Part shown: positions 7,419-14,490 of the stretch, in pieces
Numbering within the stretch: the first letter of the stretch is position 1
Layout of the letters: each line of letters opens with the position of its first letter
The notes under the pieces: model-generated
What the model was told of the DNA's origin: nothing
Seen by the model: the letters and a program-made list of their open reading frames with translations, nothing else
The model's database searches: none
Translations under genes and position numbers: made by a program
Source of the DNA: Oerskovia turbata
GTDB lineage: Bacteria > Actinomycetota > Actinomycetes > Actinomycetales > Cellulomonadaceae
DNA: 64,000 nucleotides
Assembly: GCF_000718325.1 (NCBI RefSeq)
Contig: NZ_JOFV01000003.1
Coordinates: forward strand, 1 to 64,000
Reading direction: 5' to 3'

Positions 7419-9295
7419 TTCTTGTCGTCCTCGTCCACGATCTCGGCGTCGACGATGTCCTCGTCGGGAGCCGACGACGCCCCTGCCGCGCTGGCCGCGT
7501 CAGCGTCAGCGGCGCCCTGGTCGCCCGCAGCCTGCTCCTGCTCGGCCGACGCGTACAGCGCCTCGCCGATCTTCTGGCTCGAAGCGAGGAGCTTCTCGTG
7601 GGCCGACTTCACGGCGTCCGCGTCCGTGCCCTCGAGGGCCGTCTTGACCGACGCGATATCGGCCTCGACCTCGGTGACGACGTCGGCGGGGAGCTTCTCC
7701 TTGTTCTCCGCGACGAGCTTCTCGGTCGAGTACACGAACGCCTCGGCCTGGTTGCGGGTCTCCGCCTCCTCGCGACGCTTCTTGTCCTCGGCCGCGTGCT
7801 CCTCGGCCTCCTTGACCATGCGGTCGATGTCCTCCTTCGGCAGCGCGGAGCCACCGGTGATGGTCATCTTCTGCTCCTTGCCGGTGCCGCGGTCCTTCGC
7901 GCCGACGTGCACGATGCCGTTCGCGTCGATGTCGAAGGTGACCTCGATCTGCGGCAGGCCACGCGGCGCCGGGGCGATGCCCGTGAGCTCGAACGTGCCC
8001 AGCGGCTTGTTGTCGCGGGCGAACTCGCGCTCACCCTGGAAGACCTGGATCAGCACGGACGGCTGGTTGTCCTCGGCGGTCGAGAACACCTCGCTGCGCT
8101 TGGTCGGGATGGCCGTGTTGCGCTCGATGAGCTTGGTCATCACGCCACCCTTGGTCTCGATGCCCAGGGACAGCGGCGTGACGTCGATCAGGAGGACGTC
8201 CTTGCGCTCGCCCTTGATGACACCGGCCTGCAGCGCGGCACCGACGGCGACGACCTCGTCAGGGTTGACGCTCTTGTTGGGCTCCTTGCCGCCCGTGAGC
8301 TCCTTGACGACCTCGGTCACGGCGGGCATGCGGGTGGAACCACCCACGAGCACGACGTGGTCGATGTCGCTGACGGAGATGCCGGCGTCACGGATGACCG
8401 CGTGGAACGGCGCCTTGGTCCGGTCGATGAGGTCCTGCGTCATCTGCTGGAACTGAGCACGCGTGAGCTTCTCGTCCAGGTGGATGGGGCCGTTCTCGCT
8501 CATCGAGAGGTACTGCATCGAGATGTTGGTGCTCGTCGCGGACGAGAGCTCCTTCTTCGCCTGCTCCGCAGCCTCACGCAGACGCTGGAGCGCGATCTTG
8601 TCCTTGGACAGGTCGACGCCCGAGCTGTTCTTCACCTGCTGGATGAGGTGCTCGACGATGCGGTTGTCCCAGTCGTCACCACCGAGGCGGTTGTCGCCCG
8701 AGGTCGCACGGACCTGGATGGTCGAGAAGTCGTCCTCGTCCTTGCCCACCTCGAGGAGGGACACGTCGAACGTTCCACCACCGAGGTCGAAGACGAGGAT
8801 GAGCTCGTCCTCCTTGCCCTTCTCCAGGCCGTAGGCCAGAGCGGCGGCGGTGGGCTCGTTGACGATGCGCAGGACGTTGAGGCCCGCGATCTGCCCGGCG
8901 TCCTTCGTCGCCTGGCGCTCGGCGTCGTTGAAGTACGCCGGGACCGTGATGACCGCGTCGGTGACGGGCTCGCCCAGGTACTCCTCGGCGTCGCGCTTGA
9001 GCTTGCCGAGCACGCGCGCGGAGATCTCCTGCGCGCTGTACTTCTTGTCGTCGATCTCGACCGACCAGTCGGTGCCCATGTGGCGCTTGACCGACGTGAT
9101 GGTGCGGTCGACGTTCGTGACTGCCTGGCGCTTGGCGATCTCCCCGACGAGGACCTCGCCGGTCTTCGAGAACGCGACGACCGACGGGGTCGTGCGAGCG
9201 CCCTCGGCGTTCGCGATGACGGTGGGCTCCCCACCCTCGAGGACGGCGACCACCGAGTTGGTGGTGCCCAGGTCGATTCCGACCGCTCGTGCCAT
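7415..9295 (-). CDS. dnaK: DnaK (Hsp70) chaperone
   Basis: 626 residues. The start at 9295 ([16 protein letters not shown]) matches DnaK N-termini; a longer in-frame extension upstream has no support. The ATPase domain (1-about 370) has the phosphate-binding GIDLGTTNS and [13 protein letters not shown]; the substrate-binding domain follows ([18 protein letters not shown]), then the helical lid and an acidic tail ending DEDDKK. This is the ATP-dependent folding chaperone working with GrpE and DnaJ, and the HspR co-repressor. It is first in the operon, with a leader of about 150 nt and a promoter overlapped by HAIR boxes. Confidence 0.98.
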   Translation of the reverse strand: MARAVGIDLGTTNSVVAVLEGGEPTVIANAEGARTTPSVVAFSKTGEVLVGEIAKRQAVTNVDRTITSVKRHMGTDWSVEIDDKKYSAQEISARVLGKLKRDAEEYLGEPVTDAVITVPAYFNDAERQATKDAGQIAGLNVLRIVNEPTAAALAYGLEKGKEDELILVFDLGGGTFDVSLLEVGKDEDDFSTIQVRATSGDNRLGGDDWDNRIVEHLIQQVKNSSGVDLSKDKIALQRLREAAEQAKKELSSATSTNISMQYLSMSENGPIHLDEKLTRAQFQQMTQDLIDRTKAPFHAVIRDAGISVSDIDHVVLVGGSTRMPAVTEVVKELTGGKEPNKSVNPDEVVAVGAALQAGVIKGERKDVLLIDVTPLSLGIETKGGVMTKLIERNTAIPTKRSEVFSTAEDNQPSVLIQVFQGEREFARDNKPLGTFELTGIAPAPRGLPQIEVTFDIDANGIVHVGAKDRGTGKEQKMTITGGSALPKEDIDRMVKEAEEHAAEDKKRREEAETRNQAEAFVYSTEKLVAENKEKLPADVVTEVEADIASVKTALEGTDADAVKSAHEKLLASSQKIGEALYASAEQEQAAGDQGAADADAASAAGASSAPDEDIVDAEIVDEDDKK

Positions 9296-9435
9296 GTTCG
9301 TGCCTCCGTTGTGTTGCCGTGTGCTGCTACGTGTGCGTCGTTCGATCGGCAGCCCGTGGCGGTTCACTGCCCGACGGCGCGTGGTGGCGCGCACGTCCGG
9401 ACCTTCCCCTGCCGGGTGTCCCCACCCGACTGCCG

Positions 9436-9456
9436 GTTGAGTCGTCTTCACTCAAG
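9436..9456. promoter_or_regulatory. HAIR box 1 (HspR operator)
   Basis: GTTGAGT-N7-ACTCAAG matches the HAIR consensus CTTGAGT-N7-ACTCAAG with one change. It overlaps the proposed -10 element (9454-9459) of the dnaK promoter, so bound HspR would block RNA polymerase. Confidence 0.85.
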
Positions 9457-9482
9457 TTATGCCGGTCCGTGCTGCTGCGCAA
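9454..9482 (-). promoter_or_regulatory. Candidate dnaK promoter
   Basis: On the minus strand, TTGCGC (9477-9482) and TAACTT (9454-9459) are separated by exactly 17 bp, a housekeeping-type promoter. It lies between and partly under the two HAIR boxes, as expected for HspR repression. The hexamers are weak matches; the support comes mainly from spacing and position. Confidence 0.5.
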
Positions 9483-9498
9483 GCGACGGGGCCGTGAA

Positions 9499-9519
9499 CT
9501 TGAGTCCACTAGGCTCAAC
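9499..9519. promoter_or_regulatory. HAIR box 2 (HspR operator)
   Basis: CTTGAGT-N7-GCTCAAC has a perfect first half and a 5/7 second half. Its centre is 63 bp from HAIR box 1, six helical turns, so both sites face the same side of the DNA. Confidence 0.75.
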
Positions 9520-9608
9520 TACGGGGTGGGGCGGGGTATTCCCGGGCGGTTGGCCGGAAGGTGCGCCTGGGGCAGCCCAGCCACACGCTCACAGAACCCG
9601 CTCGTCGC

Positions 9609-10538
9609 TCACACCAGCTCGACGGCGTCGGCCTGCGGCCCCCGGTCGCTCTGGCGCACCTTGTACCGGACCCGGTCGCCCTCCTCCAGGACCTCGTCGC
9701 CCCGCACGACCGACACGTGCACGAACAGGTCCAGGCCACCGTCGTCGGGGGTGATGAAGCCGAAGCCGCGCTCCTCGTCGTAGCGCGCGACCGTGCCCTC
9801 GCCCCCGCGCACCGGCCCGCCGGATGCCGCGGGACGGCCCGGCCGACCCCGGTCCATGGCGCCGCGCCCGCCCCCGGAGCCGCGTGCGAGCTGCACGTTG
9901 CGGGCGTTCGGCCCCTTGTCGCCGTCGACGACGTCGTACGTCACGCGGTCCCCCTCGGAGAGCTCGGTCAACCCCGAGCCGAGGGCGCTGACGTGGACGA
10001 AGACGTCCCCACCGCCCGAGTCGGGGGCGACGAACCCGAAGCCCTTGACCTCGTCGTACCAGGTCACGGTGCCGTCCGCGCCGTCCGAGGCCGGCCGCGC
10101 GGCCTCGGCCCTGAGCGGGAGCAGGTGGTCGGCCTGCGGTCCCTTCTCACCGTCGACGACGAGGAACGCCACCCGCTGCCCCTCTGAGATCACGCCGCCA
10201 CCGACGATCGCCGAGCTGTGCACGAAGATCTCGACGCGGTCGTCGTCGGGCGTGACGAAGCCGTACCCCTTGGTCGGCTCGTACCAGTTGACGGTGCCGA
10301 GCACACCCAGGGGCGCGTCGGCAGCCCGGTCGCCCGTGACCCGGACACGGCGAGCCTGGGGCCCACGGTCCCCCTCGCCCACCTCGAACTCGACCGTCTG
10401 CCCCTCACGGAGCAGCTTGGGTCCGTCGTCACCCATGATCTCGGACGCGTGCACGAACAGGTCCTCGCCCTCGTTCCCGAGGTCGAGGAAGCCGAAGCCT
10501 CGGTCGGCGTCAAACCATCGGACAGTTCCCTGGGGCAC
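9609..10538 (-). CDS. Protein of four tandem cold-shock domains
   Basis: 309 residues from a GTG at 10538 with GAGGAG upstream. Four cold-shock domains occupy about residues 1-68, 80-142, 155-218 and 247-309. Each has an RNP1-like ([32 protein letters not shown]) and an RNP2-like motif (LFVHAS, IFVHSS, VFVHVS, LFVHVS), plus the EGxxVxF...GPQA ending. A Gly/Arg/Pro-rich linker (219-246) precedes the last domain. Bacterial cold-shock proteins are usually one domain of about 67 residues that binds single-stranded RNA or DNA. Four in a row suggests a multivalent RNA chaperone with an extended footprint, which is inference. It stands alone upstream of dnaK. Confidence 0.92.
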   Translation of the reverse strand: MPQGTVRWFDADRGFGFLDLGNEGEDLFVHASEIMGDDGPKLLREGQTVEFEVGEGDRGPQARRVRVTGDRAADAPLGVLGTVNWYEPTKGYGFVTPDDDRVEIFVHSSAIVGGGVISEGQRVAFLVVDGEKGPQADHLLPLRAEAARPASDGADGTVTWYDEVKGFGFVAPDSGGGDVFVHVSALGSGLTELSEGDRVTYDVVDGDKGPNARNVQLARGSGGGRGAMDRGRPGRPAASGGPVRGGEGTVARYDEERGFGFITPDDGGLDLFVHVSVVRGDEVLEEGDRVRYKVRQSDRGPQADAVELV

Positions 10539-10645
10539 GGAGGACTCCTCGTCTAGACGAACACTTGCTGTCGTCCATTGTCCCCCGGCGGGAACGACGA
10601 CGGGTTGGTCCAGCGGTTTCCGTGAGGATCACCAGGCCTGTCCCC

Positions 10646-11170
10646 TCACCCTGCCGCCTCCGCCACCTTCCGGGCGAGGTCCGGCCAGAGCGCGGCGAAG
10701 CACCCGACCCAGGGAGCGGGCATCCGCCCCGCCGCGCGGTGCGCATCGACGTCGGCCCACGTGACCCAGGCGGCGTCGTCGACCTCTGCCGGGTCGAGGA
10801 CCAGCCGCGGACGACCGGGTACGGTCGCGACGTGGACGTCGAGGAACGACGCGGACTCAACGCCCCTCCCCACGCGCTCAAGCGTGCCCTCGTCGAGGAC
10901 CAGCCCCGTCTCCTCGCGCACCTCGCGCACGGCAGCCTGGATGCCGGTCTCGCCCGCGAGCACGCTCCCGCCGGGGATCTCCCACGCGAACGGGAAGGTC
11001 TTGGTCGCGGCGCGGCGGGTCAGCAGGATCAGGCCGTCGGACCGGACGACGCACGTTGCCACCATGAGGTGGAAGCGGCCAGGGGGCCATCCGGGGCCAC
11101 CTCGGCGGTGAACCTCCCCGGTCGGGTCACCCTGCTCGTCGAGCAGGTCCCAGGTCTCCACATCAGCCAT
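10646..11170 (-). CDS. NUDIX hydrolase
   Basis: 174 residues. The complete Nudix box G-x5-E-x7-REVREETGL spans about residues 68-90 and carries the metal-binding glutamates. The flanks (EVHRRGGPGWPPGRFHLMVATCVVR...LILLTRR) resemble the isopentenyl-isomerase-like and YfcD-like branch of NUDIX proteins. It would cleave a nucleoside-diphosphate-linked substrate; which one cannot be told. It is a single gene with no operon partner, divergent from the small membrane protein at 11278. Confidence 0.9.
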   Translation of the reverse strand: MADVETWDLLDEQGDPTGEVHRRGGPGWPPGRFHLMVATCVVRSDGLILLTRRAATKTFPFAWEIPGGSVLAGETGIQAAVREVREETGLVLDEGTLERVGRGVESASFLDVHVATVPGRPRLVLDPAEVDDAAWVTWADVDAHRAAGRMPAPWVGCFAALWPDLARKVAEAAG

Positions 11171-11277
11171 CCAGGCATCCTCGCAGCCGCGTGCGCCGCT
11201 CTCCAGGCCTGCCCGACGGCGGATCGCGCCCGTGCACTACGGTTCCAGCAGTCGCCGGGTCGAGAAGGGGAGACGAC

Positions 11278-11529
11278 ATGACACAAGGTCTACGACGGGG
11301 CGTCCTCGCCCTGTGCTGGCTCGCGATCGTCGGCGGAGCGCTGCTGTTCGCCGCCGGCGCGTACACGGGCTACGTCGAGGGCGTCGCGGCGGACGAGGAG
11401 CGCACGGTCGGTCGACTCATGCCCGCCGAGGTCGCGGCGTTCGTGCTCGGGCTCGTCCTCGCGATCACTGGCGGCACCGTCGCGGCGGCGTTGCGCGGCT
11501 CTCGGACGACGGTCGCCGACGCGCACTGA
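11278..11529 (+). CDS. Small two-helix membrane protein
   Basis: 83 residues from the ATG at 11278, with AGAAGGGGAGA just upstream. Two transmembrane segments (about residues 9-31, WLAIVGGALLFAAGAYTGYV, and 48-70, AAFVLGLVLAITGGTVAAAL) are joined by an acidic loop (EGVAADEERTVG). No family is recognised. It converges on the kinase-like gene with only 21 bp between stops, where a weak GACACC/GGTGTC stem is present. Confidence 0.75.
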   Translation: MTQGLRRGVLALCWLAIVGGALLFAAGAYTGYVEGVAADEERTVGRLMPAEVAAFVLGLVLAITGGTVAAALRGSRTTVADAH

Positions 11530-11550
11530 CACCGCCGTTCGCGAGGTGTC

Positions 11551-12342
11551 TCAGCGTCGCCGCGCCGCCAGGTCGAGCACCCGCGCCACGGTCGCCGCGT
11601 ACACGTCGCCGACGTCGAGAGGCAGCCCGTTGAACCAGTGCGTCGCGATGCGGAACACCAGCGCGCGCACGAGGTGCTGCGCGAAGCCCTCCCCTGGGTC
11701 GATCGTCTCGAGGAGGGACGGCGGCGCCCCCTCGAAGCAGACCGCGTCGACCGCGACGACCGCCACCGAGTACCGCACCGGCCGCCAGTAGAGCGTCAGG
11801 TCGATCACCGCGGGCGGCAGGTCGTCGTCGAACAACACGTTGCCCGTGAGGTCGCCGTGGACGACCGTCGACGGCTCGCTGACCACCCGCCGGGCCGCGA
11901 GCAGCGCAGGGAGGTGCGGGACGTCGTCGGGCACGTCCACAGCATCCTCGCCCCAGGCGAGCCGGTCCGCCCGAGCCCAGGCATGCGTCCGCTCGTCGAG
12001 GAATCCAGGGCGAGCGGCGCCGTCGAACACTGCCGCGAACCGGTGGGCCACGTCCGCGATCTGCGCCCACCTGCCCGCGACATGCTCGCCCGGGAGGGCC
12101 GAGAACGCCGTCCAGCCGTCGACGACGGCGTCACCCGACGCGCTCGCGAGCGGCCGGCCGAGCCGGAGGTCGCCCCCGCCCGACGGCGCATGGTCCCGCA
12201 GCCAGTCGAGCTCGGCCGGGAGCACGTCGAGCGGCTTGAGCACGACGTCCCCGACGCGCCAGGCCCGGCCGCGTCCGCCGTCGAGCCTCGTCGCCGGCCC
12301 GACGGCGTCGAACGCCTCGAGGACCCGTCTCGGTAGGTGCAC
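11551..12342 (-). CDS. Aminoglycoside phosphotransferase-fold protein (TIGR02569-like)
   Basis: 263 residues. The phosphotransferase core is visible: VVHGDLTGNVLF, with the catalytic Asp and metal Asn at about 164 and 168, and VIDLTLYWRP with the second Asp near 181. This matches a conserved actinobacterial family of kinase-like proteins whose substrate is unknown. The N-terminal lobe is short (GRAWRVGDVVLKPLD with the likely ATP-binding Lys at 36). There are no transmembrane segments. It is not evidently a resistance enzyme; annotation by fold only. Confidence 0.85.
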   Translation of the reverse strand: MHLPRRVLEAFDAVGPATRLDGGRGRAWRVGDVVLKPLDVLPAELDWLRDHAPSGGGDLRLGRPLASASGDAVVDGWTAFSALPGEHVAGRWAQIADVAHRFAAVFDGAARPGFLDERTHAWARADRLAWGEDAVDVPDDVPHLPALLAARRVVSEPSTVVHGDLTGNVLFDDDLPPAVIDLTLYWRPVRYSVAVVAVDAVCFEGAPPSLLETIDPGEGFAQHLVRALVFRIATHWFNGLPLDVGDVYAATVARVLDLAARRR

Positions 12343-12420
12343 CGGGCGAGCCTACCCAGGGCGACGCGAGCGCCCCGCCGTGCGAGTCGTCCCGTGTGCA
12401 CGTAATGTCCGGGAACTCGC

Positions 12421-12440
12421 GCCCGACCCACAGGTCGGGC
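12421..12440 (+). promoter_or_regulatory. Hairpin in the leader of the PAP2 gene
   Basis: GCCCGACC-CACA-GGTCGGGC forms an 8-bp perfect stem with a 4-nt loop, 23 bases before the GTG start. It is too close to the start to end upstream transcription usefully and may affect translation or be a binding site. Confidence 0.35.
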
Positions 12441-12463
12441 GCGCCGACACGCCTGGAGGCCCC

Positions 12464-13162
12464 GTGCACCCGTTCGTCCACCGCTACGAGCTCGACACCT
12501 CGCGCCCGACAGGCCGCGAGGTCGCCCGCGACCTGGCACTCCGGGCGTTCCTGCCCGGCGCCGCGCTGTGGGTCGTGATCGTGGGGCTCGGGTTCCTCAT
12601 CAAGGGTCCGCTCGAGAACCTGCCCGGTGAGGCCGACGTCAACCACACCCTCGTCGAGGGCCGGACGCCCCTCCTCGACACCGTCACCGAGATGCTGTCG
12701 GCGATCGGGATGACCGAGTTCATCATCGGGGCGTGCGTGCTCGCGGTCGCGCTCATCTGGTGGCGGACCCGGCAGTGGTGGTTCGCCCTGGTCCCCGCGC
12801 TCGCGGTGTCGCTCCAGGCCCTGATCTTCCTCACGTCCTCGCTCGTCGTGGGCCGCACCCGGCCCGAGGTCGACATGCTCGACCACGCCCCGCCCACGTC
12901 GAGCTTCCCCAGCGGGCACACCGGCGCGTCCACGGCGTTCTACCTGACGCTCGCGCTCCTCGCGCAGCGCGTGCAGAACCCCGTGCTCCGGGTCGCGCTC
13001 ACGGTCCTGGCGGTGCTCGTCCCGTTCGCGGTCGGCTTCGCACGGCTGTACCGCGGCATGCACTCGCTGACCGACGTCCTCGCCGGGCTCGTCAACGGCG
13101 TCGTCTGCGCTGTCCTCGCGTGGGGCTACCTGCGCCGCGACACGTCGCAGGTGCGGGTCTGA
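12464..13162 (+). CDS. PAP2-family membrane phosphatase
   Basis: 232 residues from a GTG at 12464 with TGGAGG seven bases upstream. Six hydrophobic segments are visible. The three acid-phosphatase motifs occur in order: GRTRPEV (KxxxxxxRP-like), FPSGHTGAS (PSGH), and ARLYRGMHSLTDVLAG (SRxxxxxHxxxD-like) with the catalytic His and Asp. Family members dephosphorylate membrane lipids such as phosphatidic acid or undecaprenyl pyrophosphate on the outer face. The particular lipid is unknown. It is followed by a 289-bp repeat-rich gap. Confidence 0.92.
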   Translation: MHPFVHRYELDTSRPTGREVARDLALRAFLPGAALWVVIVGLGFLIKGPLENLPGEADVNHTLVEGRTPLLDTVTEMLSAIGMTEFIIGACVLAVALIWWRTRQWWFALVPALAVSLQALIFLTSSLVVGRTRPEVDMLDHAPPTSSFPSGHTGASTAFYLTLALLAQRVQNPVLRVALTVLAVLVPFAVGFARLYRGMHSLTDVLAGLVNGVVCAVLAWGYLRRDTSQVRV

Positions 13163-13183
13163 CGACGGCGGCAGCGCCGACCG

Positions 13184-13242
13184 GTCACCCTCGGCGGGGT
13201 GGGGCGTCACCCTCGGCGGGTCCGGCGGTCACCCTCGGCGGG
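13184..13242. repeat. Three direct copies of GTCACCCTCGGCGGG
   Basis: Copies at 13184-13198, 13206-13220 and 13228-13242, starts 22 bp apart. A run of CTGCCG hexamers follows at about 13264-13289. All lie downstream of the PAP2 gene in a region without genes. Confidence 0.85.
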
Positions 13243-13289
13243 CTGGCCCACGCCCACGCCACCGCTGCCGCTGCCGCTGCCGCTGCCGA

Positions 13290-13475
13290 GCATGCGGTCA
13301 GCGCTCCTCGAACATGCGGTTGGTGTCGCGAAACTGCTCAATCACGACGCCAACCGCATGTTCGGCACCGAAGCCGCTACCGTCCGCGATCCGCATGTTC
13401 GGCACCGAAGCCGCTATCCCTCCGCGATCCGCATGTTCGGCACCGAGACCGCTATCCCTCCGCGATCCGCTTGAT
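13290..13475. repeat. Repeat locus A: palindromic element plus tandem 37/38-bp repeats
   Basis: A 20-bp inverted repeat (13309-13328 and 13345-13364, one mismatch) around CATGCGGTTGG leads into three tandem units that begin GCATGTTCGG at 13356, 13393 and 13431. The units include the sequence CCTCCGCGATCCGC, which is also the 3' end of the adjacent arsR gene, so the repeat array runs into the coding sequence. The palindrome core also occurs at 37.9 and 40.0 kb. Confidence 0.85.
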
Positions 13476-13766
13476 CGCAGCGAGGCGGCGGTCCCACTCT
13501 GCGCCGATCGCGTCGAGCGCGCGGGCGGTCTCGCCCAGGCGGGACCCGATCGTGCGGTAGCGGACCTCGCGCCCAACGCGCACGGGCTCGACCAGCCCGG
13601 CCTCGGCGAGCACGGCCAGGTGCTTGGCGATCGCCTGCCGTGTCACGGGCAGGACGGCCGCGAGCGCCGATGCCGACAGGTCCGCTCGTCCCAGCTCCTG
13701 CAGGATCTGCCACCGCGTGTCGTCGGCGAGCGCCGCGAACACGGGGGCCAGCGTCCCGGTGCTCAC
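13452..13766 (-). CDS. ArsR-family transcriptional regulator
   Basis: 104 residues from a GTG at 13766 that overlaps the preceding gene's stop (GTGA). The winged helix is clear: FAALADDTRWQILQELGRADLSASALAAVLPVTRQAIAKHLAVLAEAGLVEPVRVGREVRYR. No metal-binding cysteines are present, so this belongs to the non-metal ArsR group typically paired with SRPBCC/AHSA1 proteins, as it is here. Its last codons (IAEG, stop) are part of the repeat array at 13356-13475. Two GTGCAAC/GTTGCAC dyads upstream of the operon are likely its operators. Confidence 0.92.
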   Translation of the reverse strand: MSTGTLAPVFAALADDTRWQILQELGRADLSASALAAVLPVTRQAIAKHLAVLAEAGLVEPVRVGREVRYRTIGSRLGETARALDAIGAEWDRRLAAIKRIAEG

Positions 13767-14290
13767 GCCGCGGGGCCGTCGGCGGAGCGCGCGACGCGCT
13801 CGGCGGGGGCTTCCCCTGCCGGGAACCGCGGCCCCTCGACGAACGCGACGAGCTCGTCGAGCTCGTCGGTCCAGCCCGTCCGGTTGTCGGCCATCGCGCC
13901 CTCGGCGCGGTCGCCGAGGCGCTCGAACCCGGACTCGACGACGGCGAGCACGGTGTTCTCACCCTCGGGGGTCAGCGTGAACCGGACGAGGGTCGAGGTG
14001 TCGGGGCGCAGCTCGGCGCCTGCCTGGTGGGTCCAGGTGAAGGCGAAGGCAGCGGGTTCGTCGTACTCCTCGATGCGGACGGCGAACTGCCCGTAGCCGT
14101 CGAAGCCGAACGTGCCCTCTCCGCCCACGCGCAGGTCCGGCAGGTGGGCCTCCTGGCCGAACCACCGGGCGATCAGGTCGTCGCGCGTGAGGGCCGCCCA
14201 CACCCTGGACGGAGGGGCGTGCACGATCAGGGTGCGGGTCACCTGGAACGCCTCGGTGTCGATCGAGGCCTGCTGGTCGGTGGTCGTCAT
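13763..14290 (-). CDS. SRPBCC (AHSA1-like) domain protein
   Basis: 175 residues from the ATG at 14290 (AGGAA upstream). Sequence hallmarks of the START/AHSA1 fold: VTRTLIVHAPPSRVWAALTR at the N-terminus, then the domain-ending WTDELDELVAFVEG. These proteins have a deep hydrophobic cavity for small molecules. It is co-transcribed and translationally coupled with arsR, a common pairing in which the regulator controls the ligand-binding partner. Here the SRPBCC gene comes first. The ligand is unknown. Confidence 0.9.
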   Translation of the reverse strand: MTTTDQQASIDTEAFQVTRTLIVHAPPSRVWAALTRDDLIARWFGQEAHLPDLRVGGEGTFGFDGYGQFAVRIEEYDEPAAFAFTWTHQAGAELRPDTSTLVRFTLTPEGENTVLAVVESGFERLGDRAEGAMADNRTGWTDELDELVAFVEGPRFPAGEAPAERVARSADGPAA

Positions 14291-14334
14291 GGTCGTTCCT
14301 CGTCTCTCGGGTCGCGCCGGGTCCTCCACAGGAA

Positions 14335-14354
14335 GTGCAACTCAAGAGTTGCAC
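14335..14354. promoter_or_regulatory. Candidate ArsR operator 1
   Basis: GTGCAACTC-AA-GAGTTGCAC is a perfect 9-bp dyad 45 bp upstream of the SRPBCC start, in the region divergent from the penicillin-binding protein gene. Its size and symmetry suit an ArsR dimer. Confidence 0.6.
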
Positions 14355-14367
14355 CAGAGCGGGCGGA

Positions 14368-14387
14368 GCGCAACCCTTCAGTTGCAC
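14368..14387. promoter_or_regulatory. Candidate ArsR operator 2
   Basis: GCGCAAC-N6-GTTGCAC repeats the core of the dyad at 14335-14354, about 33 bp away (three helical turns). Two related sites in one promoter region support cooperative autorepression by the adjacent ArsR protein. Confidence 0.5.
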
Positions 14388-14490
14388 TCGACGCGGCGCC
14401 GCGAACCCCGCCCGCACCGCCCAGGTCACGCCCCGGCCACGGATGCCCGCTCGCCGAGCCGCCCCGGGACGTGAGACGTACAGTCGGCAG

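Noticed and set aside
7598..9754. A plus-strand frame of over 700 codons opposite dnaK
   Set aside because: Shadow of dnaK; low-complexity Leu/Asp/Arg/Val translation and no motifs.
11551..12342. Possible aminoglycoside resistance gene
   Set aside because: The fold is APH-like, but the sequence fits a conserved actinobacterial family of unknown substrate; nothing supports resistance.
13356..13475. Regularly spaced repeats resembling a short CRISPR array
   Set aside because: The units are directly tandem (37/38-bp period) with no unique spacers, they run into the arsR coding end, and no cas genes are near.
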